A DNA stretch of 64,000 bases from G963663775 sp963664255 (GCA_963664255.1 OY760938.1:1116001-1180000), one strand, 5' to 3'; numbered from the stretch's first letter, positions 25,501 to 34,602 are shown. Made by a program: numbers and translations. Notes: generated by a model not told the origin, from the letters alone.

Positions 25501-26628
25501 TTGAGAAACAAGCTGTCTACGACAGAGTTGCGGAAACGCAATCGCAATTTGGTCTTCCAGTATTTTTATGATACCAAGCAAGCCAAAACCAAACAAGACA
25601 TCGCCGTCCATCTGGGGCTTAGCCTGCCAACGGTGACACAAAATTTGAGAGATTTGATGCAAGCGGGTGTCATCGATTATGTCGGTGTGGAGCACTCGAC
25701 TGGTGGTCGGCGTGCACGCACGATGGCATTGGTTGCGGATGCACGCTTTTCTATCGGCATCGAGCTGTCTACGAAGAATATCCGCTTGATTGCGGTCAAC
25801 CTGTGCGCGGAAGAACTCGCGTTTCAAAGCATTGCAGCTGGCTTTAGCAGCGATGACGGCTATTGGAAGCAGCTTGCACAGACGCTGGAAGACTTCATGG
25901 ATGCCTTTGGTCTGGAGCGCACCAAGCTGCTCGGCGTCGGCATTACCCTTCCGGGGATTATCGATGAAACGCGTGGAATCATTACCTCCGCGCCCATTCT
26001 GCATCTGCGCGAAATGAAGCTTTCCTTGCTGACCGAGCGGATACCCTATCCAGTTTATATCGAAAATGACGCATCCGCGGGTGGGTATGCGGAATGGTGG
26101 CATCAAAATGATTTGGGCAGTATGGCATATGTATTTGTCGGAAAAGGTGTGGGCGGTGCACTGCTGATGGATGGCAAGCCTTATGCGGGTGTCCATCGGC
26201 GAAGTGCAGAGTTTGGACATATGAGCATTGTACCCGAGGGGACGCGGTGCAGCTGCGGCAAGCAGGGCTGTCTGGAGGCCTATTGCTCGACAGCACGGCT
26301 TTCGGATGACTTGGGCATTTCCATAGAAGATTTTTTTCAAGCGATAAAAGACGGCAACCCCGCGTACCTTGCCCTTTGGCAGCAATATTTGCAGCATCTT
26401 TCCATCGGCATCAATACCATTCATATGATATTAGATTGTGATGTTGTGCTCGGTGGGATATTGACACCCTATCTGCCGGAATATCTGCCAGATATTCGCG
26501 CCAGACTGCAATCTTTGGATAGCTTTGGCTCAAGCGGAGATTTTTTGCGTTTGGGCAAATGTCATGCAAAAGGCAACTGCATCGGTGTTGCACTGCATTT
26601 TATTGACCAATTTGTTAGCAGGTTATAG
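25501..26628 (+). CDS. ROK-family transcriptional regulator
   Basis: About 375 residues. A winged helix (RNLVFQYFYDTKQAKTKQDIAVHLGLSLPTVTQNLRDLMQAGVIDYVG, ending in STGGRRA) precedes a ROK sugar-kinase-like domain with LPGIIDETRGI, ENDASAGGYAEWW and the zinc signature GHMSIVPEGTRCSCGKQGCLE. The start is unclear: no ATG lies between the promoter and the HTH in this frame, so TTG 25501 or GTG 25489 must be used; I prefer TTG 25501. Located between mutarotase and kinase genes, it probably represses the catabolic genes around it. Confidence 0.87.
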   Translation: MRNKLSTTELRKRNRNLVFQYFYDTKQAKTKQDIAVHLGLSLPTVTQNLRDLMQAGVIDYVGVEHSTGGRRARTMALVADARFSIGIELSTKNIRLIAVNLCAEELAFQSIAAGFSSDDGYWKQLAQTLEDFMDAFGLERTKLLGVGITLPGIIDETRGIITSAPILHLREMKLSLLTERIPYPVYIENDASAGGYAEWWHQNDLGSMAYVFVGKGVGGALLMDGKPYAGVHRRSAEFGHMSIVPEGTRCSCGKQGCLEAYCSTARLSDDLGISIEDFFQAIKDGNPAYLALWQQYLQHLSIGINTIHMILDCDVVLGGILTPYLPEYLPDIRARLQSLDSFGSSGDFLRLGKCHAKGNCIGVALHFIDQFVSRL

Positions 26629-26647
26629 AAAATTTAAAGTTTGGATG

Positions 26648-26685
26648 AAGAGCGGCGCTCCCCAGTGCAAGGGAGCGCCGCTCTT
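26648..26685 (+). terminator. Perfect 15-bp hairpin after the ROK gene
   Basis: AAGAGCGGCGCTCCC (26648-26662) pairs exactly with GGGAGCGCCGCTCTT (26671-26685). Only a weak T-rich tail (CTTGGTT) follows. Confidence 0.65.
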
Positions 26686-26923
26686 CTTGGTTGCGCACAG
26701 CATCGGCGCCACAGGCTTATTTCTGTTGAAACCGACAATGCGGATGCAAGATATTCGTTGAAAATCACGTTTTCACAGATTTCAAAGAAAATGAGTTGAC
26801 TTTCTTGTGTTCTCATAGTAATCTCTAGTTAAACTTAAGCAAACGACATTTGCAAAACTTTTATTTGAAATGGAGACCAATCCGATATTGTCGTTTCCAC
26901 ACGCAGGAAAGAGGCTAGAAATT

Positions 26924-28447
26924 ATGGCGTATTTACTAGGCATTGACGTGGGTACATCCGGCGCAAAAACTGCGTTATTTCATACTTGCGGCGATGTGAT
27001 TGCAAGCCGAACCTTTCACTATCCTATGTCCCAGCCACAAAACGGATGGGCAGAACAAAACCCGCTGGACTGGTGGACAGCGGTACAGAACGGCATCCGC
27101 GCGGTGCTTGCCGACAGCGGCATTTCGCCGCAGGACATCCAGGGCATTGGACTTTCCGGGCAGATGCACTCGCTCGTCCTGCTGGATAAAGACAATGCGG
27201 TTTTGCGTCCTTCCATTTTATGGTGTGACGGACGCACCACACAGGAATGCGAGGACATTTATCAGGCGGTGGGAAAAGAGCGGTATCTCCAAATCACAGC
27301 CAATCCAGCGCTGACAGGCTTTACTGCCGGTAAAATTTTATGGGTGCGGCGGCATGAGCCGGCGCTGTATGCCCAATGCCGACACATCCTCCTTGCCAAA
27401 GACTATATCCGCTTTCGCCTAACGGGCGAATATGCCACCGACGTGTCCGATGCTTCCGGCATGGGATTGTTGGATGTGCCGCAGCGCGCTTGGTCAGATG
27501 AAATTCTGGCAAAGCTCCAAATAGAGAAGTCCATGCTTGCGAAGGTCTACGAAAGTCCAGAAATCACAGGGACGGTGACCGCTGTTGCCGCCGCCGAAAC
27601 TGGACTTGCGGTGGGAACCCCTGTTGTAGGTGGTGCAGGTGACAATGCCGCCGCCGCAGTTGGCACAGGTGTCGTCACCGATGGCAAAGCATTTACGACC
27701 ATTGGCACTTCCGGCGTGGTCTTTGCGCACACAAGCCGGCTTTCCGTTGACCCGCAGGGGCGCGTGCACACCTTCTGCTGTGCTGTGCCGGGCTGCTGGC
27801 ATGTCATGGGGGTTACCTTGTCCGCAGGTGCCTCCCTCCAGTGGTTTCGCAACGAGCTTGGCACAGATATTGTGGCAAATGCGGAAAAGCAAGGCGTCGA
27901 CCCCTATGTTTTTATGACGAATATGGCAAAGCGGGTTCCCATTGGCAGCAACAAGCTGCTGTTCCTGCCGTATCTTATGGGGGAGCGCACGCCCCATCTC
28001 GACCCCAACTGTCGCGGTGCATTCATCGGTTTGTCTGCAATCCATCAGCGTTCCGATATGATTCGAGCCATACTGGAAGGCGTGACGTTTTCACTGCGTG
28101 ACTGCGCCGAAGTACTGCGCAGTATGCACGTGACAAGTCAGGAGCTAATCGCTTGTGGCGGCGGCGGCACCTCTCCGCTATGGCGGCAGATGCTGGCGGA
28201 TGTGTTGCATTGCCCTGTCACAACTGCACTGGGACGCGAGGGTCCAGCGCTTGGTGCCGCGCTGCTTGCAGGGGTCGGGGTTGGTTTGTATGAAAGTGTG
28301 CCCGCAGCCTGCAAAGCGGTCATCCGCACAAGCAGTGCCCAGCAACCACAGGAAGTGGAAAGCACGCAGTACGACGCGATTTATGCCATTTATCGGACAC
28401 TTTATCCTGCACTACAACAATCCTATGCGGCACTCGCCGCATTGTAA
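26924..28447 (+). CDS. FGGY-family carbohydrate kinase, xylulokinase-like
   Basis: 507 residues. The N-terminal phosphate-binding motif is YLLGIDVGTSGAKTALFH, then QMHSLVLLDKDN and PSILWCDGRTTQE as in xylulokinases, and in the second domain FTTIGTSGVVFAHT and LIACGGGGTSPLWRQMLADVL. It phosphorylates a ketose made by the isomerase encoded downstream. GGAAAGAGG precedes ATG 26924; an upstream in-frame ATG at 26870 is not supported. First gene of a three-gene unit. Confidence 0.9.
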   Translation: MAYLLGIDVGTSGAKTALFHTCGDVIASRTFHYPMSQPQNGWAEQNPLDWWTAVQNGIRAVLADSGISPQDIQGIGLSGQMHSLVLLDKDNAVLRPSILWCDGRTTQECEDIYQAVGKERYLQITANPALTGFTAGKILWVRRHEPALYAQCRHILLAKDYIRFRLTGEYATDVSDASGMGLLDVPQRAWSDEILAKLQIEKSMLAKVYESPEITGTVTAVAAAETGLAVGTPVVGGAGDNAAAAVGTGVVTDGKAFTTIGTSGVVFAHTSRLSVDPQGRVHTFCCAVPGCWHVMGVTLSAGASLQWFRNELGTDIVANAEKQGVDPYVFMTNMAKRVPIGSNKLLFLPYLMGERTPHLDPNCRGAFIGLSAIHQRSDMIRAILEGVTFSLRDCAEVLRSMHVTSQELIACGGGGTSPLWRQMLADVLHCPVTTALGREGPALGAALLAGVGVGLYESVPAACKAVIRTSSAQQPQEVESTQYDAIYAIYRTLYPALQQSYAALAAL

Positions 28448-28461
28448 AAGGAGTCCTGCGA

Positions 28462-29103
28462 ATGATGCAAATACAATCTGTATTTAGCCCTTCCTTTGCA
28501 CCCTATGGGCGGGTTGTGGAAGGGGTTGACACGACCGAGCTTATCCAAACGCTGCTGGACAAGACCGAAAAGCCTTCTAGCGGCGTCACGTATGTGCCCT
28601 CCAGCGCAGCACTGGAAGCGCTGCCCATCGCAGAATATCTTGCAGCGAGTCTATATGGCGGTATGCCCATCCAGATTGGCTACTGTAACGGAAGCAACAC
28701 AAAATTAAACTGTCTGGAATATCATCGAGACAGTGAAATTAATATTACGCAAGGCGATATTGTGTTGCTGGTCGCACAGCAGCAGGCACTTGAAAATGGG
28801 ACGCTTGATACGGCGGACGTGCAGGCATTTCACACGCCGGCAGGAACTGCGGTTGAACTGTATGCAACAACGCTGCATTATGCGCCTTGTGATGGCGCAG
28901 CCGGCGCGGGTTTTCGGGTTGCCGTGGTTTTGCCCCGTGGAACCAACACGGAAAAGCCCGCCATTTCCGTCCTCCGCCCAGAAGACCGGCTTCTGTGGGC
29001 ACGCAACAAATGGCTGCTTGCCCACCCTGACGCACACGAGGTCACCCAAGGGGCATTCGTCGGATTGCGCGGCGAAAATATCGATATTGCAAGTGATTTA
29101 TAA
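28462..29103 (+). CDS. DUF4867 family protein, cupin-like
   Basis: 213 residues matching the DUF4867 family in overall layout: MQIQSVFSPSFAPYGRVVEG, then IGYCNGSNTKLNCLEYHRDSEINI with possible metal ligands Glu and His, and a late LPRGTN...DRLLWARNKWLL. The fold is probably a small beta-barrel similar to ureidoglycolate lyase or cupins. It lies between a ketose kinase and a sugar isomerase and may be an accessory isomerase or mutarotase, but this is inference. AAAGGAG precedes the ATG. Confidence 0.75.
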   Translation: MMQIQSVFSPSFAPYGRVVEGVDTTELIQTLLDKTEKPSSGVTYVPSSAALEALPIAEYLAASLYGGMPIQIGYCNGSNTKLNCLEYHRDSEINITQGDIVLLVAQQQALENGTLDTADVQAFHTPAGTAVELYATTLHYAPCDGAAGAGFRVAVVLPRGTNTEKPAISVLRPEDRLLWARNKWLLAHPDAHEVTQGAFVGLRGENIDIASDL

Positions 29104-29160
29104 GCGTAGCGTTCCAAAACCAAACAAAAAAACACGAGTTATTTAGGGAGGAAGACAAAC

Positions 29161-30642
29161 ATGACAAACATCCCCCAAATGCAAATGGGCATTATTTCTG
29201 TCAGCCGAAGCTGCTTTCCCATCGCGCTTTCTGAAATGCGCCGTGCCAACATTGTAAAGGCGTATGGGGAAGGACTTTATGAATGTCCAATTTGCGTGGA
29301 AACAGAGTTGGATGCGCAACGCGCGGTCGAGGATGTCCTTGCACATGGCGTGAATGCCCTCGTGGTCTTTCTGGGCAACTTCGGCCCTGAAACGCCGGAA
29401 ACCATGATTGCAGACTGGTTCACAGGACCACTGATGTATACTGCCGCGGCGGAGGGCGACGGTGACCTGCACGATGGACGCGGCGATGCATACTGTGGTA
29501 TGCTCAACGCCTCCTACAACCTCGGACTGCGTGGCAAGCGGGTCTACATTCCGGATTATCCCTGTGTTACCGCGGAAGAAGCGGCGCAGCAGATACGGGA
29601 ATTTCTGCCGATTGCAACTGCGCTGGTCGCACTCAAAGGGCTCAAGATTTTTGCATTTGGCCCTCGTCCCAATGATTTTCTGGCGTGTAATGCACCTATC
29701 AAAGCACTGTATGACCTTGGCGTCGCGGTAGAAGAACACTCCGAGCTGGACTTGCTGGTCGCTTACAAAAAGCACGCCAATGATGCCCGCATCCCTGCGA
29801 AGATAGAAGAGATGCAGCAGGAAGCTGGCAATGCACAGAACCCTTATGCAGGTGTGCTTGCCCGTCTGGCACAATATGAGCTGACACTGGAAGACTGGAT
29901 GCGCGACAATCTGGGCAGCAGAAAATACGCAGCCTTTGCAAATAAGTGCTGGCCTGCGTTCCAAACCGAGTTTGGATTTGTGCCCTGCTATGTGAATAGT
30001 CGGCTCACGGGACGCGGCATCCCTGTGTCCTGCGAGGTGGATATTTATGGTGCGCTTTCGGAGTATCTCGGCATCTGCATCTCCGGCGCACCGGTGACAC
30101 TTCTGGATATTAACAACTCGGTGCCGGCGTCTATGTATGCGGAGCACATTGCAGGCAAGTTTGCCTATCGGCATCGCGAAACGTTTATGGGGTTTCATTG
30201 CGGAAACACCTGCTCCAGCCTGCTTCGGAATCCGCATATGGGCTATCAGCTGATTATGAAACGTGCATTGGAGCCAAATGTAGCAGAACCGGATATTACG
30301 CGCGGCACGATGGAAGGGGACATCAAGGCAGGCAACATCACCTTTTTCCGACTGCAATCCACTGCGTCCACCCAGCTGCGCGCCTATGTTGCACAGGGGG
30401 AGGTGCTGGATGTTCCAACCCAATCTTTTGGTTCTATTGGCATTTTTGCAATACCTGAAATGGATCGTTTCTATCGCCATGTATTGATTGAAAAGCAATA
30501 TCCACACCATGGCGCAGTGGCATTTGGTCACTTCGGTCGCACCCTGTTTGAAGTGTTCAAGTACCTTGGCATTCTGGATATTTCCTATAACCAACCCGCA
30601 GCGCTCCCCTATCCGACAGAAAATCCATTTGGCACTCGCTAG
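29161..30642 (+). CDS. L-fucose/L-arabinose isomerase family protein
   Basis: 493 residues of COG2407. Features: ECPICVETELDAQRAVEDVLAHGVNALVVFLGNFGPET near the start, ISGAPVTLLDIN, the likely metal ligand region VSCEVDIYGALSEYLG (Glu, Asp) and GFHCGNTCSS. These enzymes interconvert aldoses and ketoses, supplying the substrate of the FGGY kinase encoded upstream. The exact sugar is unknown; length and motifs do not point specifically to fucose or arabinose. GGGAGGAAGAC precedes the ATG. Confidence 0.85.
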   Translation: MTNIPQMQMGIISVSRSCFPIALSEMRRANIVKAYGEGLYECPICVETELDAQRAVEDVLAHGVNALVVFLGNFGPETPETMIADWFTGPLMYTAAAEGDGDLHDGRGDAYCGMLNASYNLGLRGKRVYIPDYPCVTAEEAAQQIREFLPIATALVALKGLKIFAFGPRPNDFLACNAPIKALYDLGVAVEEHSELDLLVAYKKHANDARIPAKIEEMQQEAGNAQNPYAGVLARLAQYELTLEDWMRDNLGSRKYAAFANKCWPAFQTEFGFVPCYVNSRLTGRGIPVSCEVDIYGALSEYLGICISGAPVTLLDINNSVPASMYAEHIAGKFAYRHRETFMGFHCGNTCSSLLRNPHMGYQLIMKRALEPNVAEPDITRGTMEGDIKAGNITFFRLQSTASTQLRAYVAQGEVLDVPTQSFGSIGIFAIPEMDRFYRHVLIEKQYPHHGAVAFGHFGRTLFEVFKYLGILDISYNQPAALPYPTENPFGTR

Positions 30643-30667
30643 GGTCTGTTTGTACTATAAAAGCTGC

Positions 30668-30723
30668 AAGAACCCTCGACTTCGCAAGCCACACATAGAT
30701 GGCAGCGACAGTCGAGGGTTCTT
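30668..30723 (+). terminator. Terminator of the kinase-DUF4867-isomerase operon
   Basis: AAGAACCCTCGAC (30668-30680) pairs with GTCGAGGGTTCTT (30711-30723) and is followed by TTG. Confidence 0.75.
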
Positions 30724-30776
30724 TTGCGCGCAGCGAAAATGGTGACGAAGATGGTGTGCAGATGCACTTTTGCCCA

Positions 30777-31418
30777 TCAGCGCACCAATCCCTCGGCGTT
30801 TTGAAGGATGAATGTCCAATCTGCTGCACGGATACCCGTGGACAAAGAGATGGAATAGGCATATTCGCCATCGGTCCAGTAGGCGAGCACATAGGTTTCT
30901 CCGGTCCCTTTCAGGGTCACATCGACCGCATTTATCGAAAGCGACACCGTTTCCTCATACGCGGTATAATCTCCCGTGTTATCCTCCGTTCCGATGGACT
31001 TTCGATACACGGCACGCTGTCCATCCGCGCCGACATACTCAATTTCGCCCAAAGAATCCCAATATGAGGTGTATGTCTGTTCCGTGACCGTAAACGGCAG
31101 CGCTGTCACATCGGTTATCGGAAACCCTACGGCTTCGGAAAGTGCCTGCGCAGAATCATACTGCGTGATTTCGGGGATGACCTGTGCCGAGAGGTCTGTC
31201 ACAGGCGGCTGCACCAGCTTTGGCACAACCAATGCGCCGACAAACACAACCGCAACGCAAGAAACCAGTGCCAGATACCGTTTTGTATGCAAAAAGCGTC
31301 GTGCTTTGGCGGAATGCTGCAAGTCTGCACGTTGGACATTTTTCAGCACGCGTTGACGCATTTCTTCGGTCAGTTGGATGGTTTCCATAAGCTCATGATA
31401 CCGTTTACGCAAAGTCAT
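30777..31418 (-). CDS. Membrane-bound anti-sigma factor with DUF4367-like sensor domain
   Basis: 213 residues: a cytoplasmic N-terminal part of about 50 residues, one membrane helix (YLALVSCVAVVFVGALVV) and an outer domain with VYRKSIGTEDNTGDYTAYEE and YVLAYWTDGEYAYSIS. It starts inside the end of the sigma gene (14-base overlap, GGAGG in front), the usual arrangement for an anti-sigma factor that holds its ECF sigma at the membrane. The outer domain closely resembles the C-terminus of the secreted protein encoded at the front of the same operon. Confidence 0.8.
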   Translation of the reverse strand: MTLRKRYHELMETIQLTEEMRQRVLKNVQRADLQHSAKARRFLHTKRYLALVSCVAVVFVGALVVPKLVQPPVTDLSAQVIPEITQYDSAQALSEAVGFPITDVTALPFTVTEQTYTSYWDSLGEIEYVGADGQRAVYRKSIGTEDNTGDYTAYEETVSLSINAVDVTLKGTGETYVLAYWTDGEYAYSISLSTGIRAADWTFILQNAEGLVR

Positions 31419-32019
31419 ACGCCTCCTGCAAAATCTCTTTCAGTCTCATTCTCCCACGATTCAATTTGGAACGCACGGTAGATTCTTTCAGCTGTAGTAT
31501 GGATGCAATCTGTGCCGTAGAATATCGTTCATAGTAAAACAAATGTATGACTTCCCTATAGTGCACCGGCAAATCTTTTACTGCCTCCCAGACAAACGAC
31601 AAATCCTCTCGTCCATCTGCAACCAGTGCTTCGTTTAGTTCGTCTGTATGGCGCATTTTATTATACTTTATGCGGTTTTTGCTAAGATTACCCGCCACAC
31701 GGAGCAGCCACGACTTTTCATGCACTTGGTTTTCAAACGCAGGTGCAGCTCTTAAAAACTGCAGCAGTGTATCCTGCAGAATTTCCTCAGCATCGCTCAT
31801 GTTCTTCACATAGGAATACGCAAGCCGCAGGATGTGCGCACCATACGCGTTTAACAGCTTCTCTGCTTGTAGGTTTAACACTTCGCGACTTGCAGCATTC
31901 CCCATGGTTGTCTTTGCAGAAAAAAGGGCTGTCAGTGCTGCAAAAAACCGCATCATCCGCCGCTTGATGCACTGTATCCTCCATCTTACACCGCGCCGTA
32001 AACAAAGACGTTCGTTCAT
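31405..32019 (-). CDS. ECF-type RNA polymerase sigma factor
   Basis: 204 residues. Region 2 is LLNAYGAHILRLAYSYVKNMSDAEEILQDTLLQFL and region 4 is LPVHYREVIHLFYYERYSTAQIASILQLKESTVRSKLNRGRMRLKEIL. An N-terminal extension of about 45 basic residues precedes region 2. AAGGAG is eight bases before ATG 32019; the start at 32052 overlaps that site. It would direct transcription of its own operon and unknown targets when released by the anti-sigma factor. Confidence 0.88.
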   Translation of the reverse strand: MNERLCLRRGVRWRIQCIKRRMMRFFAALTALFSAKTTMGNAASREVLNLQAEKLLNAYGAHILRLAYSYVKNMSDAEEILQDTLLQFLRAAPAFENQVHEKSWLLRVAGNLSKNRIKYNKMRHTDELNEALVADGREDLSFVWEAVKDLPVHYREVIHLFYYERYSTAQIASILQLKESTVRSKLNRGRMRLKEILQEAYDFA

Positions 32020-32062
32020 TTCCCCCGCTCCTTCTCCATCACACCCCATCATAGAAACAAGC

Positions 32063-32971
32063 CTATTGTATCCCCTGTATCAGCGCGCACATGGTCTGAC
32101 GGCTGATGCCCGATTCCGTGGCACGCACGGCATATGCATAGCCACCTTGGCTCCAGGTTGCAACATGAATCTGATGCTTCTCCCCTTTCATGGTCACCGC
32201 CAGATTGCCGACAGCGATGGTGTTTGTCTGCGCATAGGTATTGTAATCACCGCTGATGTCCTCCGTTCCCACGCCTTTGCGGATGCTGAATTCATGTTCA
32301 CCATTTGTCCAGATAATCTGAATGAGCGCATTTTCAATGGCTTCTATCGTGGGATTGTCGTAGCCGGCAATCGTGTCAGGGACAGTCAGCGAAAAGCCTG
32401 CCAGCTGCTCGGCTGCCTGCAGCGTATCACAGGGCACAAACGGATTTGCAATTTGCACAGCACTAGTATCTGCAGCTTCTTGAGCAGGGAGGATTTCAGC
32501 AGGGAAGATGATTTTGCTTCCTTCCATAGTGATGCTTCCTTCTGGATACCCCAGCAACGCGTCGAATAGGCTTAGCGGCACAAAAGTGATACCATTGCTC
32601 ACATAGGAAGGTACTCCCAGAGAAAACGGTGCACTGACACCAACCATCCCTTCTATGCTGGTGGCAACGAAATATTCGTCTTTTCCAATGGTCACAGCGG
32701 TGTGCATTTCCGTGTTATCCAGCATGACCGCGCCGTTTTCCCAAGTAACCTTGAAGCCCAATTCTTCTGCGACCGCCCGCAGCGGAACCATTTCACAGCG
32801 CTGTGCAATCGTGTGCAGCTGCGTTATCTGGATGGTATAGATGTCTTGCGCAGGGGTTGTTTCCGAAACGACCGCAAGCGCGGGATGGCTGCTTTCCTCC
32901 AAAGCAAGCGCAGACACAGTGAGTGTGCTCACTAATGTCAGCGACAAGAGTGCAGTGCTAAATTTTTTCAT
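32063..32971 (-). CDS. Secreted protein: copper-amine-oxidase N-terminal-like domain plus DUF4367-like domain
   Basis: 302 residues with a signal peptide (MKKFSTALLSLTLVSTLTVSALA). Residues about 40-160 match Cu_amine_oxidN1 domains (VPLRAVAEELGFKVTWENGAVMLDN, TFVPLSLFDALLG), which are non-enzymatic wall or ligand-binding modules. Residues about 185-302 contain FSIRKGVGTEDISGDYNTYAQ and VATWSQGGYAYAV, matching the anti-sigma outer domain. It is the first gene of the sigma/anti-sigma operon. Possibly a ligand-binding decoy or co-sensor; this is inference. AGAAAGGAAC precedes ATG 32971. Confidence 0.75.
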   Translation of the reverse strand: MKKFSTALLSLTLVSTLTVSALALEESSHPALAVVSETTPAQDIYTIQITQLHTIAQRCEMVPLRAVAEELGFKVTWENGAVMLDNTEMHTAVTIGKDEYFVATSIEGMVGVSAPFSLGVPSYVSNGITFVPLSLFDALLGYPEGSITMEGSKIIFPAEILPAQEAADTSAVQIANPFVPCDTLQAAEQLAGFSLTVPDTIAGYDNPTIEAIENALIQIIWTNGEHEFSIRKGVGTEDISGDYNTYAQTNTIAVGNLAVTMKGEKHQIHVATWSQGGYAYAVRATESGISRQTMCALIQGIQ

Positions 32972-33092
32972 GGTGGATGTTCCTTTCTGTATACAAAGGG
33001 TGTCGTATTTGTTCACTTCATTTGATATACAGCTGGGGAATTGAAAATGTTGCAGCTACATGAAAAAAACTTTGCCGCCGTGCATACAGATG

Positions 33093-33626
33093 CTATCTCT
33101 CCGGCGGCGCAAGCAACACGATGTCTGCCAATTCAGAAACCGCCAGCTGCAGCCGCGGCGTAAGCCGCAAGATTTTCCCATCTGTAACCACTGCCTCAAA
33201 CTGCTTTGCATCCAGCAGAGGCTGATACCGCGCCGTTGTGCGAATCCAGTTTTCTAGGTTTAGCAAAAGCACGCTTTTGCTTTGCAATTCTAAGTGCAGC
33301 CGCCAGTTGTCCAACGGCTGTACGCGTAAAATCACCGCTTCTCCACCCAAGGGCTTCAACGCCATATCCATGGCTTCGCTCGCAAAAATATCCAGTTCAA
33401 ACTTTGGGCTGGTATCAAAAACAATTTTAGAGCCGTCCGTGGTCGCAGAAAAAAACACCTTTGGGTCGATTAGAGGATAATACCGAACGGTTTGCAGCCG
33501 ATTTTCCATGTTCAGCTCCAACGCGCTGCCACTGCTGAACACCATTTTTATGCGATAGCCGTCAAGCGGCGTCACCGCCTGAATGGTTGGCATTTTCTGT
33601 TTTTTTGCGAATTGCTTTCCTGCCAT
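33093..33626 (-). CDS. Tandem DUF2442-like protein
   Basis: 177 residues built from two similar halves: VTPLDGYRIKMVFSSGSALELNMENRLQ ... YYPLIDPKVFFSATTDGSKIVF and VQPLDNWRLHLELQSKSVLLLNLENWIR ... YQPLLDAKQFEAVVTDGKILRL. Each half resembles the DUF2442 family, usually one short copy per protein and often associated with toxin-antitoxin-like or small regulatory genes. AAGGAGGAGCGT precedes ATG 33626. No function is known. Confidence 0.65.
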   Translation of the reverse strand: MAGKQFAKKQKMPTIQAVTPLDGYRIKMVFSSGSALELNMENRLQTVRYYPLIDPKVFFSATTDGSKIVFDTSPKFELDIFASEAMDMALKPLGGEAVILRVQPLDNWRLHLELQSKSVLLLNLENWIRTTARYQPLLDAKQFEAVVTDGKILRLTPRLQLAVSELADIVLLAPPER

Positions 33627-33708
33627 ACGCTCCTCCTTGCGCACCGCGAAACGTTCCGCCACACGTGTGCATCCGTTCTCTGGATTATCCTTCCACCATC
33701 TCAAAACC

Positions 33709-33728
33709 TGCATTCATAAACGAAAGGC
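33709..33728 (-). repeat. Single end related to the MITE-like element
   Basis: CCTGCATTCATAAACGAAA resembles the terminal repeats at 6228 and 13811; downstream GTGCAAGGCA and GCGGACGCAT also recall the element interior. No second end is recognisable. Confidence 0.35.
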
Positions 33729-33852
33729 TGCGAAAAAGTGCAAGGCATATCCTGCGCAAAAGCGGACGCATTTTGCATGATATATGCCCTGCACTTTTCT
33801 ATTCAATCAACTGCAAAATGTCTATCAAACCGCATCTGCGAAACTCCGCGGC

Positions 33853-34512
33853 TTAGCCCTTCGGCCAATAATCAGAATCCATCGCGCGGAATATAATGGC
33901 AGCCGTCGCAGCGTTGCTCACATCTGCCTTCGGCCAAAGCTCGTCGTTGTCACTGCCTGTGACAATACCAGCATCCATCAGCAGTTGCATGGCATCGGCA
34001 GCCCAGCTGCTGATGGATGCATAGTCTTTGAAGTCCGCAATTTGTCTGCTGTATATATCTTCCTGCTCATAGCTCGGTGCAACACCCAGATATTCCATTG
34101 TGCGATACAGGAAGGTAAATGCCTGCTCACGTGTCAAATACTGGTCAGGTCCAAACTGAATGCGGCTAATTCCGCTGGTAATGCCGTTGTTCACAGCCCA
34201 TTCCACCGCATAATGATAGGCGTGGCTGCTCGGCACATCCGAAAAGCTGGTGTTCTCCATCACTTCATCATAGGGGTTTTCACACGCATTCCACAGCGCC
34301 ATCACAAATTCACCGCGTGTGGTGCACACATCGGGGTAGAAATAGCCGTCATCGTCCGTGTACATAATCCCTGTATCCACCAAAGCCGATACATATACAT
34401 AGGCCCAGTTGTCCTCGGACAAGTCAGCAATATAGGCGGCAGATGCCGTGGTGCCCATGGAGGATGTGCCCATCAGCGCACATAGTAACATTGTTGCAAC
34501 AAATTTTTTCAT
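33853..34512 (-). CDS. Secreted SLH-domain protein
   Basis: 219 residues: signal peptide (MKKFVATMLLCALMGTSSMGTTASA) and three SLH modules covering the rest, with characteristic TRGEFVMALWNAC, LTREQAFTFLYRTMEYLG and SNAATAAIIFRAMD. A protein consisting of little but SLH modules would bind secondary cell-wall polymer and could be an S-layer component or an adaptor. Its own leader carries GGTGTT before the ATG. Downstream is the DUF2442 gene. Confidence 0.82.
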   Translation of the reverse strand: MKKFVATMLLCALMGTSSMGTTASAAYIADLSEDNWAYVYVSALVDTGIMYTDDDGYFYPDVCTTRGEFVMALWNACENPYDEVMENTSFSDVPSSHAYHYAVEWAVNNGITSGISRIQFGPDQYLTREQAFTFLYRTMEYLGVAPSYEQEDIYSRQIADFKDYASISSWAADAMQLLMDAGIVTGSDNDELWPKADVSNAATAAIIFRAMDSDYWPKG

Positions 34513-34602
34513 AATAATAACACCTTTCCCTTTTCCAAATATTCGTATCCTTCCTCGATGCCTTAGGCGTTCACCCCCCTCTAAGAATCTGCATACAGCT
34601 TC

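Noticed and set aside
25432..26424. 330-codon minus-strand ORF opposite the ROK gene
   Set aside because: Antisense to a clear ROK protein with CxCGxxGC motif; it covers the ROK promoter.
29143..30594. 483-codon minus-strand ORF opposite the isomerase gene
   Set aside because: Shadow of the isomerase reading frame; no start site and no family features.
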